Positions 43,356 to 52,399 of a stretch of DNA of 64,000 bases are shown here, in pieces (positions within the stretch are counted from its first letter, which is position 1; each line of letters begins with the position of its first letter). The position numbers were made by a program, and so were the translations under genes. The DNA is taken from positions 124,001 to 188,000 of the forward strand of contig NZ_WSQA01000009.1 of the NCBI RefSeq assembly GCF_009768885.1, read 5' to 3'. Below the pieces are notes generated by a model. That model saw only the letters and a program-made list of their open reading frames with translations. It was not told the origin of the DNA and did no database searches. The stretch is from Sphingobacterium humi. Its GTDB lineage: Bacteria; Bacteroidota; Bacteroidia; Sphingobacteriales; Sphingobacteriaceae.

Positions 43356-45806
43356 ATGACCAATAGACTCCTCTTTTTTTTACTCTTTGCCCTACCTACT
43401 TGCTTTTCACAGCAACTTTTTGGTCAACAAAAAGATACCCTCACACAAAAAATAGATACCAGTAAAACCCAACAACTGAGAGAAGTTGAAATAATAAGAC
43501 AACGCAATAGAACGGTAGGAAGCAGTTTGATTGGACAAAAGCAGTTGGCCAAGGAAATGACATCTGATATGCGGGATTTAATTCGATATACACCGGGTGT
43601 AGGTATTTCCTATTCAGGAGGCCGTGCAGGCAATCGGGGCTTTGCTATCCGTGGTGTAGAAGCGAATCGCGTTGCCATTAGTGTTGATGGTATCCAGCAG
43701 CCCGAAATACACGAAAATCTAGTATTCAGTGCCTATGGGCTATCGAACGCCTCTCGAATTGAATTTGACCCCTATTTTGTTTCCAGTATTGTTATTCAAA
43801 AAGGCGCAAGCTCCTTTTCTGCAGGTTCAGGCGCATTAGGTGGCGCAGTAAACTATCAAAGTAAACAGGCTAGCGATTTAATTGCTGAAGGCCGTAACTA
43901 TGGCGCACAAGCCCAAGTAAACTATAATGGAAAAGATAATCTGCGGATGTATTTGGCGGGCATAGCGCTAAAAAAAGGCAATTGGGAAGGCTTGTTCATG
44001 TTTGCAGACCGAAAAGCTAATGAGCTTAAAAACTTTAGTTATGGTTCCCTCAATCGAAATGTCACTTCTACGCAAATTGATCCAATGACCCATAAACAGC
44101 AAAGTTTGTTGGGAAAACTGGCTTTTCAAGCGCACAAGGATCATCGTATTGACTTATCCTATTACCTATTGAATAAGCGGGTAAATGCGGAAATATGGTC
44201 ACAAGAGCCTATGGATATCTTTACGGCAGCAAACAGACCTTATTATTATGCTAATGATCAGAGCCTAAGTCATTCCTATTCCCTTTCCTATCAATTCCAA
44301 TCAGCAACGCATTGGATCCAAGAAGCGTCATTACGCGCCAACCTACAAGATAGCTACCTTGATGCCAGCACCTGGTCGGCTTATTTTCAGCCCAATTTCG
44401 ATGGGAAAGGTGATTACGAACTTTTCTATGAGGGACGACGCGATAAGTTTCGTGGACAGGAAATTAAAGATAAATCGCTACAGGGGAGCATCAATTTTAG
44501 CCCAATAAACGCGGCGTTTTGGGGGATGCACCATCTCTCGTTAACGGCTTATGCTCAAGAAAAAGGGAACGACAGCCGAAATGTAGATATGGAAAACCCG
44601 GTAGCTGCCAACATAAAAGATGGCTATACCGTTCGTTTTGGCAAACGGTATGCCCTTGGTGAGTCCATTGGAAAAATAACCCATGCCTACGCTTTCCAAC
44701 GCCCTATTTACCGCAGGAACTACGGTGCCAGCCTGTTGGACATGATACAGCTTGATGCCCACTTAAGCCTTCAACTCGGCCTTCGATACGATCGCTTTCA
44801 AACCCAAGATCGCCAGACTCAGGCCTATACCGACGGCTATTACCTGGATTATTTGATGCGAGGGATGCAAAACATTTCTTTATCAAATACAGCGATTCGA
44901 GATAACGACCAGGGTCTATCCTATTTGGTAAGTGCAGCTTATCGGTTTCGCGATGACTTAAATCTCAGCTATAAGTTTTCTACGGGCTATCGTGTTCCCA
45001 CAACGGAGGAGCGCTATTTTCAATATTTCAATTACTGGCCCTCCTTTTTGGTACTTTCTAACCGAGAATTAAAACCAGAAACTTCCCACAACCATGAAGT
45101 AGAATTGGCGGGCAGTGGAAATTTCGGTACCTATGTTGTGAATTTCTATCGTTCCGATTATAAAAACTTTATTGAAGTGGAACGGGGAACCATGGCCGTG
45201 CAAAGTAGCATAGACCATAGCAATAAAAACATTGCCTATGTTAAACATGTGAACAGGAGCGCGGCTAAGTTGATGGGCATGGATGTAAAAATGCATTTGC
45301 AGCTGGATGTCTTCCACCATTATGCGGAAGGATTTGAGCTAAACATGGCAGCAAGCTATGCTAAAGGAGAAACTGACTATGGTACCAGCCTTTTGGCAGC
45401 ACAGCCGCTAACAGGCTTCGCCGGGATAGAATACCTATCCTTAGATCAAAAATGGCAAGCTAATTTTGTGGGGAATTATTTCAAAGCGAAGAACAAAGCG
45501 CAGACTCGTTTTGTAGAAAACACAGCGCAACAGGAAGTACAAAGGCAATTCCCAGGCCTATTCTTTGAAGATGCTTATAGCTTTGATCTTTTCGGTTCTT
45601 ACCAGCTTAATCGGCATGCACTTATTCGAGCCGGCGTTTACAATCTTTTCAACCAAAAATATTGGCGTTGGGACGATTTACGACAACTGACCAACCCAGC
45701 TTTACTGCCGCACATTGACAGTTTCTTCCGAGAAGGAAATAAAACTATTTCCCGCTTCTCCCAACCCAATCGCTATTTCAGCATCAATTTAACTTATAAC
45801 CTCTAA
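43356..45806 (+). CDS. TonB-dependent receptor, haemoglobin/transferrin receptor-like
   Basis: 816 residues. A signal peptide ending near QQLFGQ is followed directly by the plug, with no carboxypeptidase-like domain: LIRYTPGVGISYSGGRAGNRGFAIRG, NRVAISVDGIQQPE, and FSAGSGALGGAVNY. The C-terminal barrel ends with YNLFNQKYWRWDDLRQ and FSINLTYNL. The RGFAIRG, AISVDGI and KYWRWDD segments are those of the haemoglobin/transferrin/lactoferrin receptor group (TbpA/HmbR type), so the ligand is probably a haem or iron protein or another host or microbial protein. It is translationally coupled to the next lipoprotein gene. Confidence 0.88.
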   Translation: MTNRLLFFLLFALPTCFSQQLFGQQKDTLTQKIDTSKTQQLREVEIIRQRNRTVGSSLIGQKQLAKEMTSDMRDLIRYTPGVGISYSGGRAGNRGFAIRGVEANRVAISVDGIQQPEIHENLVFSAYGLSNASRIEFDPYFVSSIVIQKGASSFSAGSGALGGAVNYQSKQASDLIAEGRNYGAQAQVNYNGKDNLRMYLAGIALKKGNWEGLFMFADRKANELKNFSYGSLNRNVTSTQIDPMTHKQQSLLGKLAFQAHKDHRIDLSYYLLNKRVNAEIWSQEPMDIFTAANRPYYYANDQSLSHSYSLSYQFQSATHWIQEASLRANLQDSYLDASTWSAYFQPNFDGKGDYELFYEGRRDKFRGQEIKDKSLQGSINFSPINAAFWGMHHLSLTAYAQEKGNDSRNVDMENPVAANIKDGYTVRFGKRYALGESIGKITHAYAFQRPIYRRNYGASLLDMIQLDAHLSLQLGLRYDRFQTQDRQTQAYTDGYYLDYLMRGMQNISLSNTAIRDNDQGLSYLVSAAYRFRDDLNLSYKFSTGYRVPTTEERYFQYFNYWPSFLVLSNRELKPETSHNHEVELAGSGNFGTYVVNFYRSDYKNFIEVERGTMAVQSSIDHSNKNIAYVKHVNRSAAKLMGMDVKMHLQLDVFHHYAEGFELNMAASYAKGETDYGTSLLAAQPLTGFAGIEYLSLDQKWQANFVGNYFKAKNKAQTRFVENTAQQEVQRQFPGLFFEDAYSFDLFGSYQLNRHALIRAGVYNLFNQKYWRWDDLRQLTNPALLPHIDSFFREGNKTISRFSQPNRYFSINLTYNL

Positions 45807-45829
45807 TGCTTGCCCGAACTTCCTTAGTC

Positions 45830-46825
45830 ATGAGAAAAATAAACAGCTATTTGCTAATCCTAAGTACGCTTAGCATCCTTAACATTGTAGGCTGCAGTAC
45901 GAAACTGCAATTGGACGACGATGTTCGTATTCAATTAGCAAAACAGGAAAAAATAAAAAAACTAAATGAATTGTTTGAGCTTGCTTTTGTAGATGCTCCC
46001 CAAGCAGCGCAGGCTTATGACCAATACGTTAAAGAAGCGTTATTTACCCCCAATCAGAACTTCATGGTAGATAATGATATTCGGATGCACGCTACTTTTA
46101 CAGATTTGGCCATCCGCTTGCAGCAGAACTTTGAGCGTGTTAAGTCAACAGTTTCTAGCACTTCCCTATTCGATATCTATAAAGAAAAATATGAAAACAA
46201 TTTATTTAACAGAAGCCTGTTAGGTGAAATTCCGCAACAGCTGCGAAAAGGAGAGAAACTTTTGAAATTTGAAAGCCGCGCAGCCAGCTTTGCGGCATTT
46301 TTCGACGATAAGGTTGCTAGTTTTCGGAAGGCACATTCCCCAGTTTCAGAAGCTTTAGGAAAAGAATGGGCTGCTGAGCAGGTAGTCTACACGCCTGATT
46401 TTAGCTATGCCGCAGTGGTGAAATATGACTTTCAATTTGAGGCGCAAGGTCAATTAGCCATCAATGAATTTTTCCCTATTCCTGTATTCACCATGAAAGG
46501 CCTTTCAAAGGTGGAAGAACCTACTGAATTTAAAGAAAAGCTAAAAGCATTGCTTCGTGAGCCAGTTTCGTATACCTTTTATGGGGACAAGCTTTTATGC
46601 TGGATGAGTCTTGCTCAGGATCCTACACCCGGCGTTAACAAGTTCAACCGAGAGTATTGTTATGAATTTACTTATAGCTTGAAAGAAGGATCTTTAGTCT
46701 TATCCAATCCGCATATTATGCTCTATATGCACCCTTTACTGTATATAACAGGCTATGGAGAACCCGATTACGAGTTGAATTACTTCGAATCCTTACGGGA
46801 ACCCTTTTACTTAATGGCAAAATAA
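45830..46825 (+). CDS. Lipoprotein of unknown function in receptor operon
   Basis: 331 residues from the ATG at 45830 (MRKINSYL), which gives a clean lipoprotein signal (IVGCS); an ATG at 45806 that overlaps the receptor stop (TAATG) would add eight residues and cannot be excluded. The N-terminal half is helical and charged (AKQEKIKKLNELFELAF). The C-terminal half is beta-rich with aromatic residues (LHPLLYITGYGEPDYELNYF-like). No known domain is recognised. Position right after the receptor suggests a surface-exposed or periplasmic accessory protein. Confidence 0.75.
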   Translation: MRKINSYLLILSTLSILNIVGCSTKLQLDDDVRIQLAKQEKIKKLNELFELAFVDAPQAAQAYDQYVKEALFTPNQNFMVDNDIRMHATFTDLAIRLQQNFERVKSTVSSTSLFDIYKEKYENNLFNRSLLGEIPQQLRKGEKLLKFESRAASFAAFFDDKVASFRKAHSPVSEALGKEWAAEQVVYTPDFSYAAVVKYDFQFEAQGQLAINEFFPIPVFTMKGLSKVEEPTEFKEKLKALLREPVSYTFYGDKLLCWMSLAQDPTPGVNKFNREYCYEFTYSLKEGSLVLSNPHIMLYMHPLLYITGYGEPDYELNYFESLREPFYLMAK

Positions 46826-46857
46826 ATTAAATCCGAGTATTCAAATCCTAAAAACGC

Positions 46858-48042
46858 ATGAAATTTACTATCCTATCGCTATTCTTCCTGGTGTTTTGTT
46901 TGCTTACAGGCTGCAAAAAAGAGAAGATTACGCTCTATAATATCCTCAATAGCCCCAATTTAACGAATCCTATTATCCAAAAAATATCAAATCAAGTTTG
47001 GTACAAGGACAATGAAGGTTTTTCAGAGACTTGGAGCACACAGAACAATATATTTAAACCTTCTGATTACGTGTCTTCGATGCTTTATCAAGCAGCCTGG
47101 ACTAGCTTAACCCTTTATCGTGATGGCACCTCGAATATGCTTTTTATGCCGCCTTACCAACAAGGTGCTGCCATTCATTGCAAAGGCAATTGGTCTGTGG
47201 CAACTGATGAGGAGAACACCCTCATCTTGAGCACAAAAACACCCGTATCCAGTGTTACGGGCAAGATTAAAATCTTAAATATGGAAAACAAGGGAAACGT
47301 GAATACCTTAAAGCTAGCGATAGATTTTGGCGATCGCGTATTAGAAACTCAGTTTTCTAACCGCAACCCAAATACCTACAGCATGGAAAGTGCAGCCTAT
47401 GTTGCAGCCATAGATAATAACTGGTTTGCGAGCCAGCCTATACAAACATCGGCATTGAAAGCAGAAGAATTTATTGGAGCCTGGGTTTCGCCTCATAGCT
47501 TCAGCAACAACGGACAGTCTATCAGCAGCCCTGATTTTCCTTTAGAAGGGGTCATGCGAATTACTTACATCGAAGATTTACTGATGAATACGCCTGCATT
47601 TTTTAATGGCGTACTCTTTAATTTACAGGATGGTGGCAAGGCGCAAATTGCCTATCCGTTTCTGTTTTCAAGCTTTTACAAGAGCTTTCTAAACAATTCA
47701 AAAGATATTGTTTCAAATGCCCGTTGGACAACAAAAGGAAATAAATTGTTGATAGAAACCGATGAGGATTTATTCCTTTCTTTGGGTGAGGGACTCTTTG
47801 GACTAAAGCCTCATGCTGGTGAACAGATCTATATTGGCGAACGTGCCGACAGCCAGCTTTATACCAATGCTCAAGCGATTCGCATTCTTCCAAAACAGAT
47901 CTACATTATCGAATTAATTCGTAAAACAGATAAAGGCTTTTGGGCACGAATAAGCACTAAAAATGCCATATTCTATGCGTTCCTTTCGAAAACCACCTTT
48001 GATAGCTCAAATACTATTAATATTCGCGAATCGCATCGATAA
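46858..48042 (+). CDS. Large lipoprotein of unknown function in receptor operon
   Basis: 394 residues. Lipoprotein signal with Cys19 (LLTGCKK). The rest is beta-strand-rich, with repeated shapes such as NQVWYKDNEGFSETWSTQNN and GAWVSPHSFSNNGQS that suggest two lipocalin- or copper-chaperone-like beta domains; this is a guess from secondary-structure pattern only. No family is recognised. Two-lobed beta lipoproteins beside a TbpA-like receptor recall the TbpB arrangement, but no sequence similarity to TbpB is seen by eye. Confidence 0.75.
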   Translation: MKFTILSLFFLVFCLLTGCKKEKITLYNILNSPNLTNPIIQKISNQVWYKDNEGFSETWSTQNNIFKPSDYVSSMLYQAAWTSLTLYRDGTSNMLFMPPYQQGAAIHCKGNWSVATDEENTLILSTKTPVSSVTGKIKILNMENKGNVNTLKLAIDFGDRVLETQFSNRNPNTYSMESAAYVAAIDNNWFASQPIQTSALKAEEFIGAWVSPHSFSNNGQSISSPDFPLEGVMRITYIEDLLMNTPAFFNGVLFNLQDGGKAQIAYPFLFSSFYKSFLNNSKDIVSNARWTTKGNKLLIETDEDLFLSLGEGLFGLKPHAGEQIYIGERADSQLYTNAQAIRILPKQIYIIELIRKTDKGFWARISTKNAIFYAFLSKTTFDSSNTINIRESHR

Positions 48043-48076
48043 CTAGCGTAGACCATTCCATCTAACACTTCCCATC

Positions 48077-49570
48077 ATGAAAAAAACAACAGCCATTTTA
48101 GTTTTAACGGGCTTACTCGCCTTCGCTGGCTGCAGCAAAGAATCCTTGGTATCCATCAATGAACCATTGGAAATTGACGAAAATTCCCGACAATACCAAG
48201 AATATTTGGCCGAACGAGCCATCAACTATATACAATTATTCCGTTTCGATAAACTGGGGAATCTGATAACCCGCATAAAAGACCCTGCCATTAAAGCCCA
48301 AGTTCAGGTGCTTTATTCCACCTATCGGTTGCAGGCAGAAAATCAAGCCTTATTTTATGTGACCCCAGCGAACGACAGTTTATTTTTCCTACCATCGGCA
48401 AACAAGGAAGATAGCGATATTCGTATCAATTTCGAGCCTTCCGCTTCGGATGTGGATAATCAGGGTAATATTATCAATGCTGAAGGCACCTTACAAGGCT
48501 TTAAGAATTTTCCGAATGTTGAATCCTTATACGGCACAAATAGCTTAGCAACAGGATTAAAAGATCTGGAAAAGATGCCTCTCCTGCGTTCATTTACCTG
48601 GACCATAGATCCTGCATGGATGCAGCAAAAACATCCAAACAAAATATTAGCACCCCTAAAATTAGCCGCAGATTTCGGGAACAACCCTCAACTACAGCAA
48701 ATTGACCTTGAATACATTGATCTGCAAAACATTAAACACCCTAAGCATGTGCTAAAGGAATTCAACCTTAAGTTTGGTAGTTTTAACAGTAATGAGAATC
48801 TGGATCAACTGGCAGCCAATAAGGTATCTATCCATGGTACCGCGGCTAGACCTCAAATGCTGATTAAGGCTCAACAAATAGACAGCCTGAATATCCGAAA
48901 CCTGGAAGCCTTAGATGTGAGCCCTTCTAAATTACTTAGTTTGCATACGCAAGAGGTGAAACGATTAATACTTAATCAGGGGCTTCAGAAATTGAATTTG
49001 AATGCCTGTTTATTATCGGAGCCTGTCGCCTTCCCCACTTCGTTAACCGAATTGGTATTAGATGCCTACGTTCTTCCTGGAAGCGACCTAAGCAGCCATC
49101 AACGCTTGCAGTATCTTTCTTTAAATGCTGGAGGCGGATTAAATAAGGTTAATCTGGATTCCTGGAAGTTTCCAGCGAATCTTAATAGGCTTCACCTCAC
49201 GGGTGCCTTTAGTGGTTCTTTTGATTTTACAGGTTTTGCACAATTAACCAACATTAACTTATATCAATTAAACGATGTTAATGGCGCACTACATGCGAAC
49301 ATCCGTCTGCCAGCCAGTACTCGAAAACTAGCAATCTCCGGTCAGTTTACTGGTATTATCGATTTTTCTCTTTTAACACAGTTAGAAACATTCAGTTTCA
49401 ATGAAAACATGGGAGATTGGGGAGCCTTAGAACTACGCTTACCCGATAATTTAACAGAAGCACAAGTGTTGCAAATGAATTATGGTGGAGCTATCCTACA
49501 TGTACGTTCTACAACCAAACTTATCAATGCTCCAGAATGGTTAAATAAATACATTATCCGCTACCCATAA
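48077..49570 (+). CDS. Lipoprotein with LRR-like C-terminal repeats
   Basis: 497 residues. Lipoprotein signal with Cys19 (AFAGCSK). From about residue 150 to 470 there are irregular leucine- and asparagine-rich repeats of roughly 20-24 residues (SLTELVLDAYVLPGS, RLQYLSLNAGGGL, NLNRLHLTGAFSG, LTNINLYQLNDVNG, TRKLAISGQFTG, LETFSFNENMG), matching an LxxLxLxx leucine-rich-repeat style. LRR surfaces bind proteins. In this operon it could capture a protein ligand for the receptor. No exact family is recognised. Confidence 0.75.
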   Translation: MKKTTAILVLTGLLAFAGCSKESLVSINEPLEIDENSRQYQEYLAERAINYIQLFRFDKLGNLITRIKDPAIKAQVQVLYSTYRLQAENQALFYVTPANDSLFFLPSANKEDSDIRINFEPSASDVDNQGNIINAEGTLQGFKNFPNVESLYGTNSLATGLKDLEKMPLLRSFTWTIDPAWMQQKHPNKILAPLKLAADFGNNPQLQQIDLEYIDLQNIKHPKHVLKEFNLKFGSFNSNENLDQLAANKVSIHGTAARPQMLIKAQQIDSLNIRNLEALDVSPSKLLSLHTQEVKRLILNQGLQKLNLNACLLSEPVAFPTSLTELVLDAYVLPGSDLSSHQRLQYLSLNAGGGLNKVNLDSWKFPANLNRLHLTGAFSGSFDFTGFAQLTNINLYQLNDVNGALHANIRLPASTRKLAISGQFTGIIDFSLLTQLETFSFNENMGDWGALELRLPDNLTEAQVLQMNYGGAILHVRSTTKLINAPEWLNKYIIRYP

Positions 49571-49580
49571 TTTGCAGGTT

Positions 49581-50327
49581 ATGAAAATTTATAAATCTTG
49601 TTATATTTTATTTCTGCTTTTATTATTCCTAGCTCTTTTTGGCTGTAAAAAGGACAAGTCTAATCCAGTTGATTCTATTATTAATCCACCTCTGCTAAAA
49701 GGGATCGCTCTTGAAGGCACTTACGCTACTCTAAAAGGGGAAGCGGAATCAGGAGCAGAAGTAACTATTCAATATGAGGGCGAACAAGGTATAATCATCA
49801 AAAAGCTGCAAGTAGATAATAACGGTCAATTTAGCGTAGATATAGATCGTCTGGTGGATTATGAACAGTTGCTAACTGCATTTTGCAGTAAAAACAATCA
49901 ACATTCGGAACGGGTATCCTTTGGGAAAATTATGGCGAAAGCTCCTTTTGCAGCAGGCTGGAAAATAGCAAAGGAATTGATTAGTGCGCATCCCTGGAAG
50001 TCTGATCAAAGTCGATCTCGTGTGATAATTAAGCAGTCTGCCGGAGCTCCTCCTTATGACATGTTTGCTACTGTTGCGCAGAAGTATTTCCGTTTCCAGT
50101 GGGATGGCAGTTTGCAATTCCGCATCACCAATCCGGTTGCTTTTGAACATTTAACTGGTAATTGGCAGATGAACGACACTGGTGCTTTGACCATCAACAC
50201 GGCTATACCCTTAGGCCCACTACATTTAAAAAACGTCAAAATTCAACATGCAAATGCCAGCCGTCTGGAGCTTTTAGCTCAATTTGCAGACGGCTTATTC
50301 CTGTTAAGTTTTCAAGCCCATGAATAG
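49581..50327 (+). CDS. Lipoprotein with Ig-like N-terminal part, last gene of receptor operon
   Basis: 248 residues from the ATG at 49581; a TTG at 49572 is a weaker option. Lipoprotein signal with Cys22 (LFGCKK). Residues about 38-95 (GIALEGTYATLKGEAESGAEVTI through GQFSVDID) look like a small bacterial Ig-type domain. The C-terminal half is unassigned beta-rich sequence (FRFQWDGSLQFRITNPVAFE). It ends 1 base before the stop of the convergent sulfatase gene. Function unknown. Confidence 0.75.
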   Translation: MKIYKSCYILFLLLLFLALFGCKKDKSNPVDSIINPPLLKGIALEGTYATLKGEAESGAEVTIQYEGEQGIIIKKLQVDNNGQFSVDIDRLVDYEQLLTAFCSKNNQHSERVSFGKIMAKAPFAAGWKIAKELISAHPWKSDQSRSRVIIKQSAGAPPYDMFATVAQKYFRFQWDGSLQFRITNPVAFEHLTGNWQMNDTGALTINTAIPLGPLHLKNVKIQHANASRLELLAQFADGLFLLSFQAHE

Positions 50328-50328
50328 C

Positions 50329-52383
50329 CTATTTTATTTCTTTCGTTTGTCCATGTTGGTCGGAATAGGTTAAACTAAACCGACTATTGCTTGAAGCAGG
50401 TCGATAATAAAATCGGAAAGGATGTAGTCCTGCTTTCAAACGAATCTCTTCTTGAATAGCCTCTCCTTTATACGCATAATCGGCATCGATTACTAAGATA
50501 TCATGCAGTTTGAACACGGCCTTCCCATTGCTTTGGAAGTTGAATACATAGGTACCGTCGGCAGGCACATCAATATAACCTTTCACCACATAGCTGGCAT
50601 GCAAAGCATAGGGCAAAGAAGCCGAATTTAAGCTTTTGATACGTTTTGTTTTCAATGCTTTTAAGCCATTTCCACTGGATACCCAGGATTCATCGGTATG
50701 ATATAATTTACTTTCCAAGCGCCCTTTTTTACGCCCTGTTACGGCTTCGGCAGCCACATATACACTATCATAGGGTCTGGGCGCATCCTTATCTGGTCTA
50801 CGCATTTGGGTCACCTTCCGCTGCATCTGCTCTTGCAATGCTTTATATGCCGGATTACTGGCCAGGTTAGTGCGCTGCTGCGGATCGAGAACCACATTAT
50901 AAATTTCAAAAGGATCGCTAGGCGATTGAATATCATAGCGTACGCCCATATGATCGCCTATGCGCACAGACTGCATTTGCTGACGCAGTCTGTTTCTGCG
51001 GGCCGGTTCGAAGTCGGCATAATCTGGTGTGCGTTGGTTTTGGGCATATTCTACATACACCTTGGAGGTTTCCTTCTTTCCTGTTCCGGTTAATACCGGC
51101 ATTAAGGAAGTTCCGTCGACATGGGCAGGAATGGTATATCCTGCAGCTTCTAAAAAGGTAGCCAACCAATCCGAAGCCATCATTGGGTCGTTGATAACGG
51201 TGCCCGGCTTAATGCGATTGGGCCATTGCACGAGAAATGGAGCCCGCACGCCACCTTCCCATAAATCTCTTTTTATGCCATCGAAAGCCCCATAGCCCCG
51301 AAAAAATTCTGGGGAATACTCTTCTTTTAAATAAGACTCTTTACTGGGGCCATTATCGGAGGTAAAAATAAGTAGGGTATTATCTGCGATGCCCAAATCC
51401 TTTAAGAGTTGCAGGATATCGCCTACCTGATCATCAATACGTTTGACACTGGTGGCATAGCGTTTATATACATTAGGCCAGGGCTGTTCAGCAGTGGACG
51501 GATTATTATCATGATCCCAAGTCGCTTGGGCATATTCCGGCGCTATCCAGGAATCTATTTCTCCGGAAGCGGTATTGATCATTTCACCGGGTTTGCCGAG
51601 CCATTGCAAGCCACCTTTTAATCCGGCACCCGCAGGATAGGCCTGGGTTGGCAGCTCTGTAACCGCATGTGGCGTATCATAGGCCAAATACATAAAGAAA
51701 GGTTTATCTGTCGGGTTGGCTTGGCTGTACGCTATAATCCATTGCTTGGCGCGGGCAGTCCATAAATCGCCGGTATAGCATTTATCTAAACCCGGCGTTA
51801 CGTTGGTAAAGTTATCATAGACTTCCTTGCTGCCTCTGTATTTTCCTTCTTTGGGATAATGTTCATGCCCATCGCTATGGCGTATATAACCATAATAATA
51901 ATCGAAGCCTATCTTCCTTGGATGTGCCGGCCATACGTTGCCCTTGCCCTGCAATCCCCATTTGCCGATGGCCGCAGTGGTATATCCGGCTTCTTTTAAG
52001 GTATTGGCCAGATTATAATTGCTATCCAGGGCTTTGTCAAATTGATTATCACGCACCTTGGTTTGGCCCTGGCTCGCCCCTAACAATAAAGAGGCTCTGG
52101 AAGCCACACACACCGGGGCATTGACATAGCCCTGGTTTAATTGAGCTCCGGATACAGCCAAGCCATCGATGTTGGGCGTTTGCATATAGGGGTGATTCCG
52201 ATTCTGCTCGGCCTTTCGCCTATTTTGATAGTAAACCCCTAAATCACCTATCCCTAAATCATCCATGAGGATATAGATGATATTGGGTTTTTGGGGTTTA
52301 TGTTGCTGGGCAAGTGCTCCAGTGCAATTCCCCAAGAGGAGGCCAAGCATGGTAAGGTAATATACATAGGTAGATCGGGTCAT
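50329..52383 (-). CDS. Secreted sulfatase (S1-type) with PA14-like C-terminal domain
   Basis: 684 residues from the ATG at 52383; a start at 52419 would overlap the upstream gene. Signal peptide ends near GALAQ. The sulfatase core has metal residues in YILMDDLG and the formylglycine site C92 in VCVASRASLLLG, a CxAxR form rather than CxPxR. LLIFTSDNGPS supplies further metal ligands. Residues about 560-680 (SYVVKGYIDVPADGTYVFNF, LHDILVIDADY, GLHPFRFYYRP) resemble a PA14 carbohydrate-binding domain, so the enzyme probably acts on a sulfated glycan. It lies 16 bases after another sulfatase gene. Confidence 0.9.
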   Translation of the reverse strand: MTRSTYVYYLTMLGLLLGNCTGALAQQHKPQKPNIIYILMDDLGIGDLGVYYQNRRKAEQNRNHPYMQTPNIDGLAVSGAQLNQGYVNAPVCVASRASLLLGASQGQTKVRDNQFDKALDSNYNLANTLKEAGYTTAAIGKWGLQGKGNVWPAHPRKIGFDYYYGYIRHSDGHEHYPKEGKYRGSKEVYDNFTNVTPGLDKCYTGDLWTARAKQWIIAYSQANPTDKPFFMYLAYDTPHAVTELPTQAYPAGAGLKGGLQWLGKPGEMINTASGEIDSWIAPEYAQATWDHDNNPSTAEQPWPNVYKRYATSVKRIDDQVGDILQLLKDLGIADNTLLIFTSDNGPSKESYLKEEYSPEFFRGYGAFDGIKRDLWEGGVRAPFLVQWPNRIKPGTVINDPMMASDWLATFLEAAGYTIPAHVDGTSLMPVLTGTGKKETSKVYVEYAQNQRTPDYADFEPARRNRLRQQMQSVRIGDHMGVRYDIQSPSDPFEIYNVVLDPQQRTNLASNPAYKALQEQMQRKVTQMRRPDKDAPRPYDSVYVAAEAVTGRKKGRLESKLYHTDESWVSSGNGLKALKTKRIKSLNSASLPYALHASYVVKGYIDVPADGTYVFNFQSNGKAVFKLHDILVIDADYAYKGEAIQEEIRLKAGLHPFRFYYRPASSNSRFSLTYSDQHGQTKEIK

Positions 52384-52399
52384 CTGCAGCGAGTTTAGG

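Noticed and set aside
46858..48042. TbpB-type transferrin-binding lipoprotein
   Set aside because: Only the arrangement (beta-rich lipoprotein beside a TbpA-like receptor) is similar; no TbpB sequence feature was recognised.
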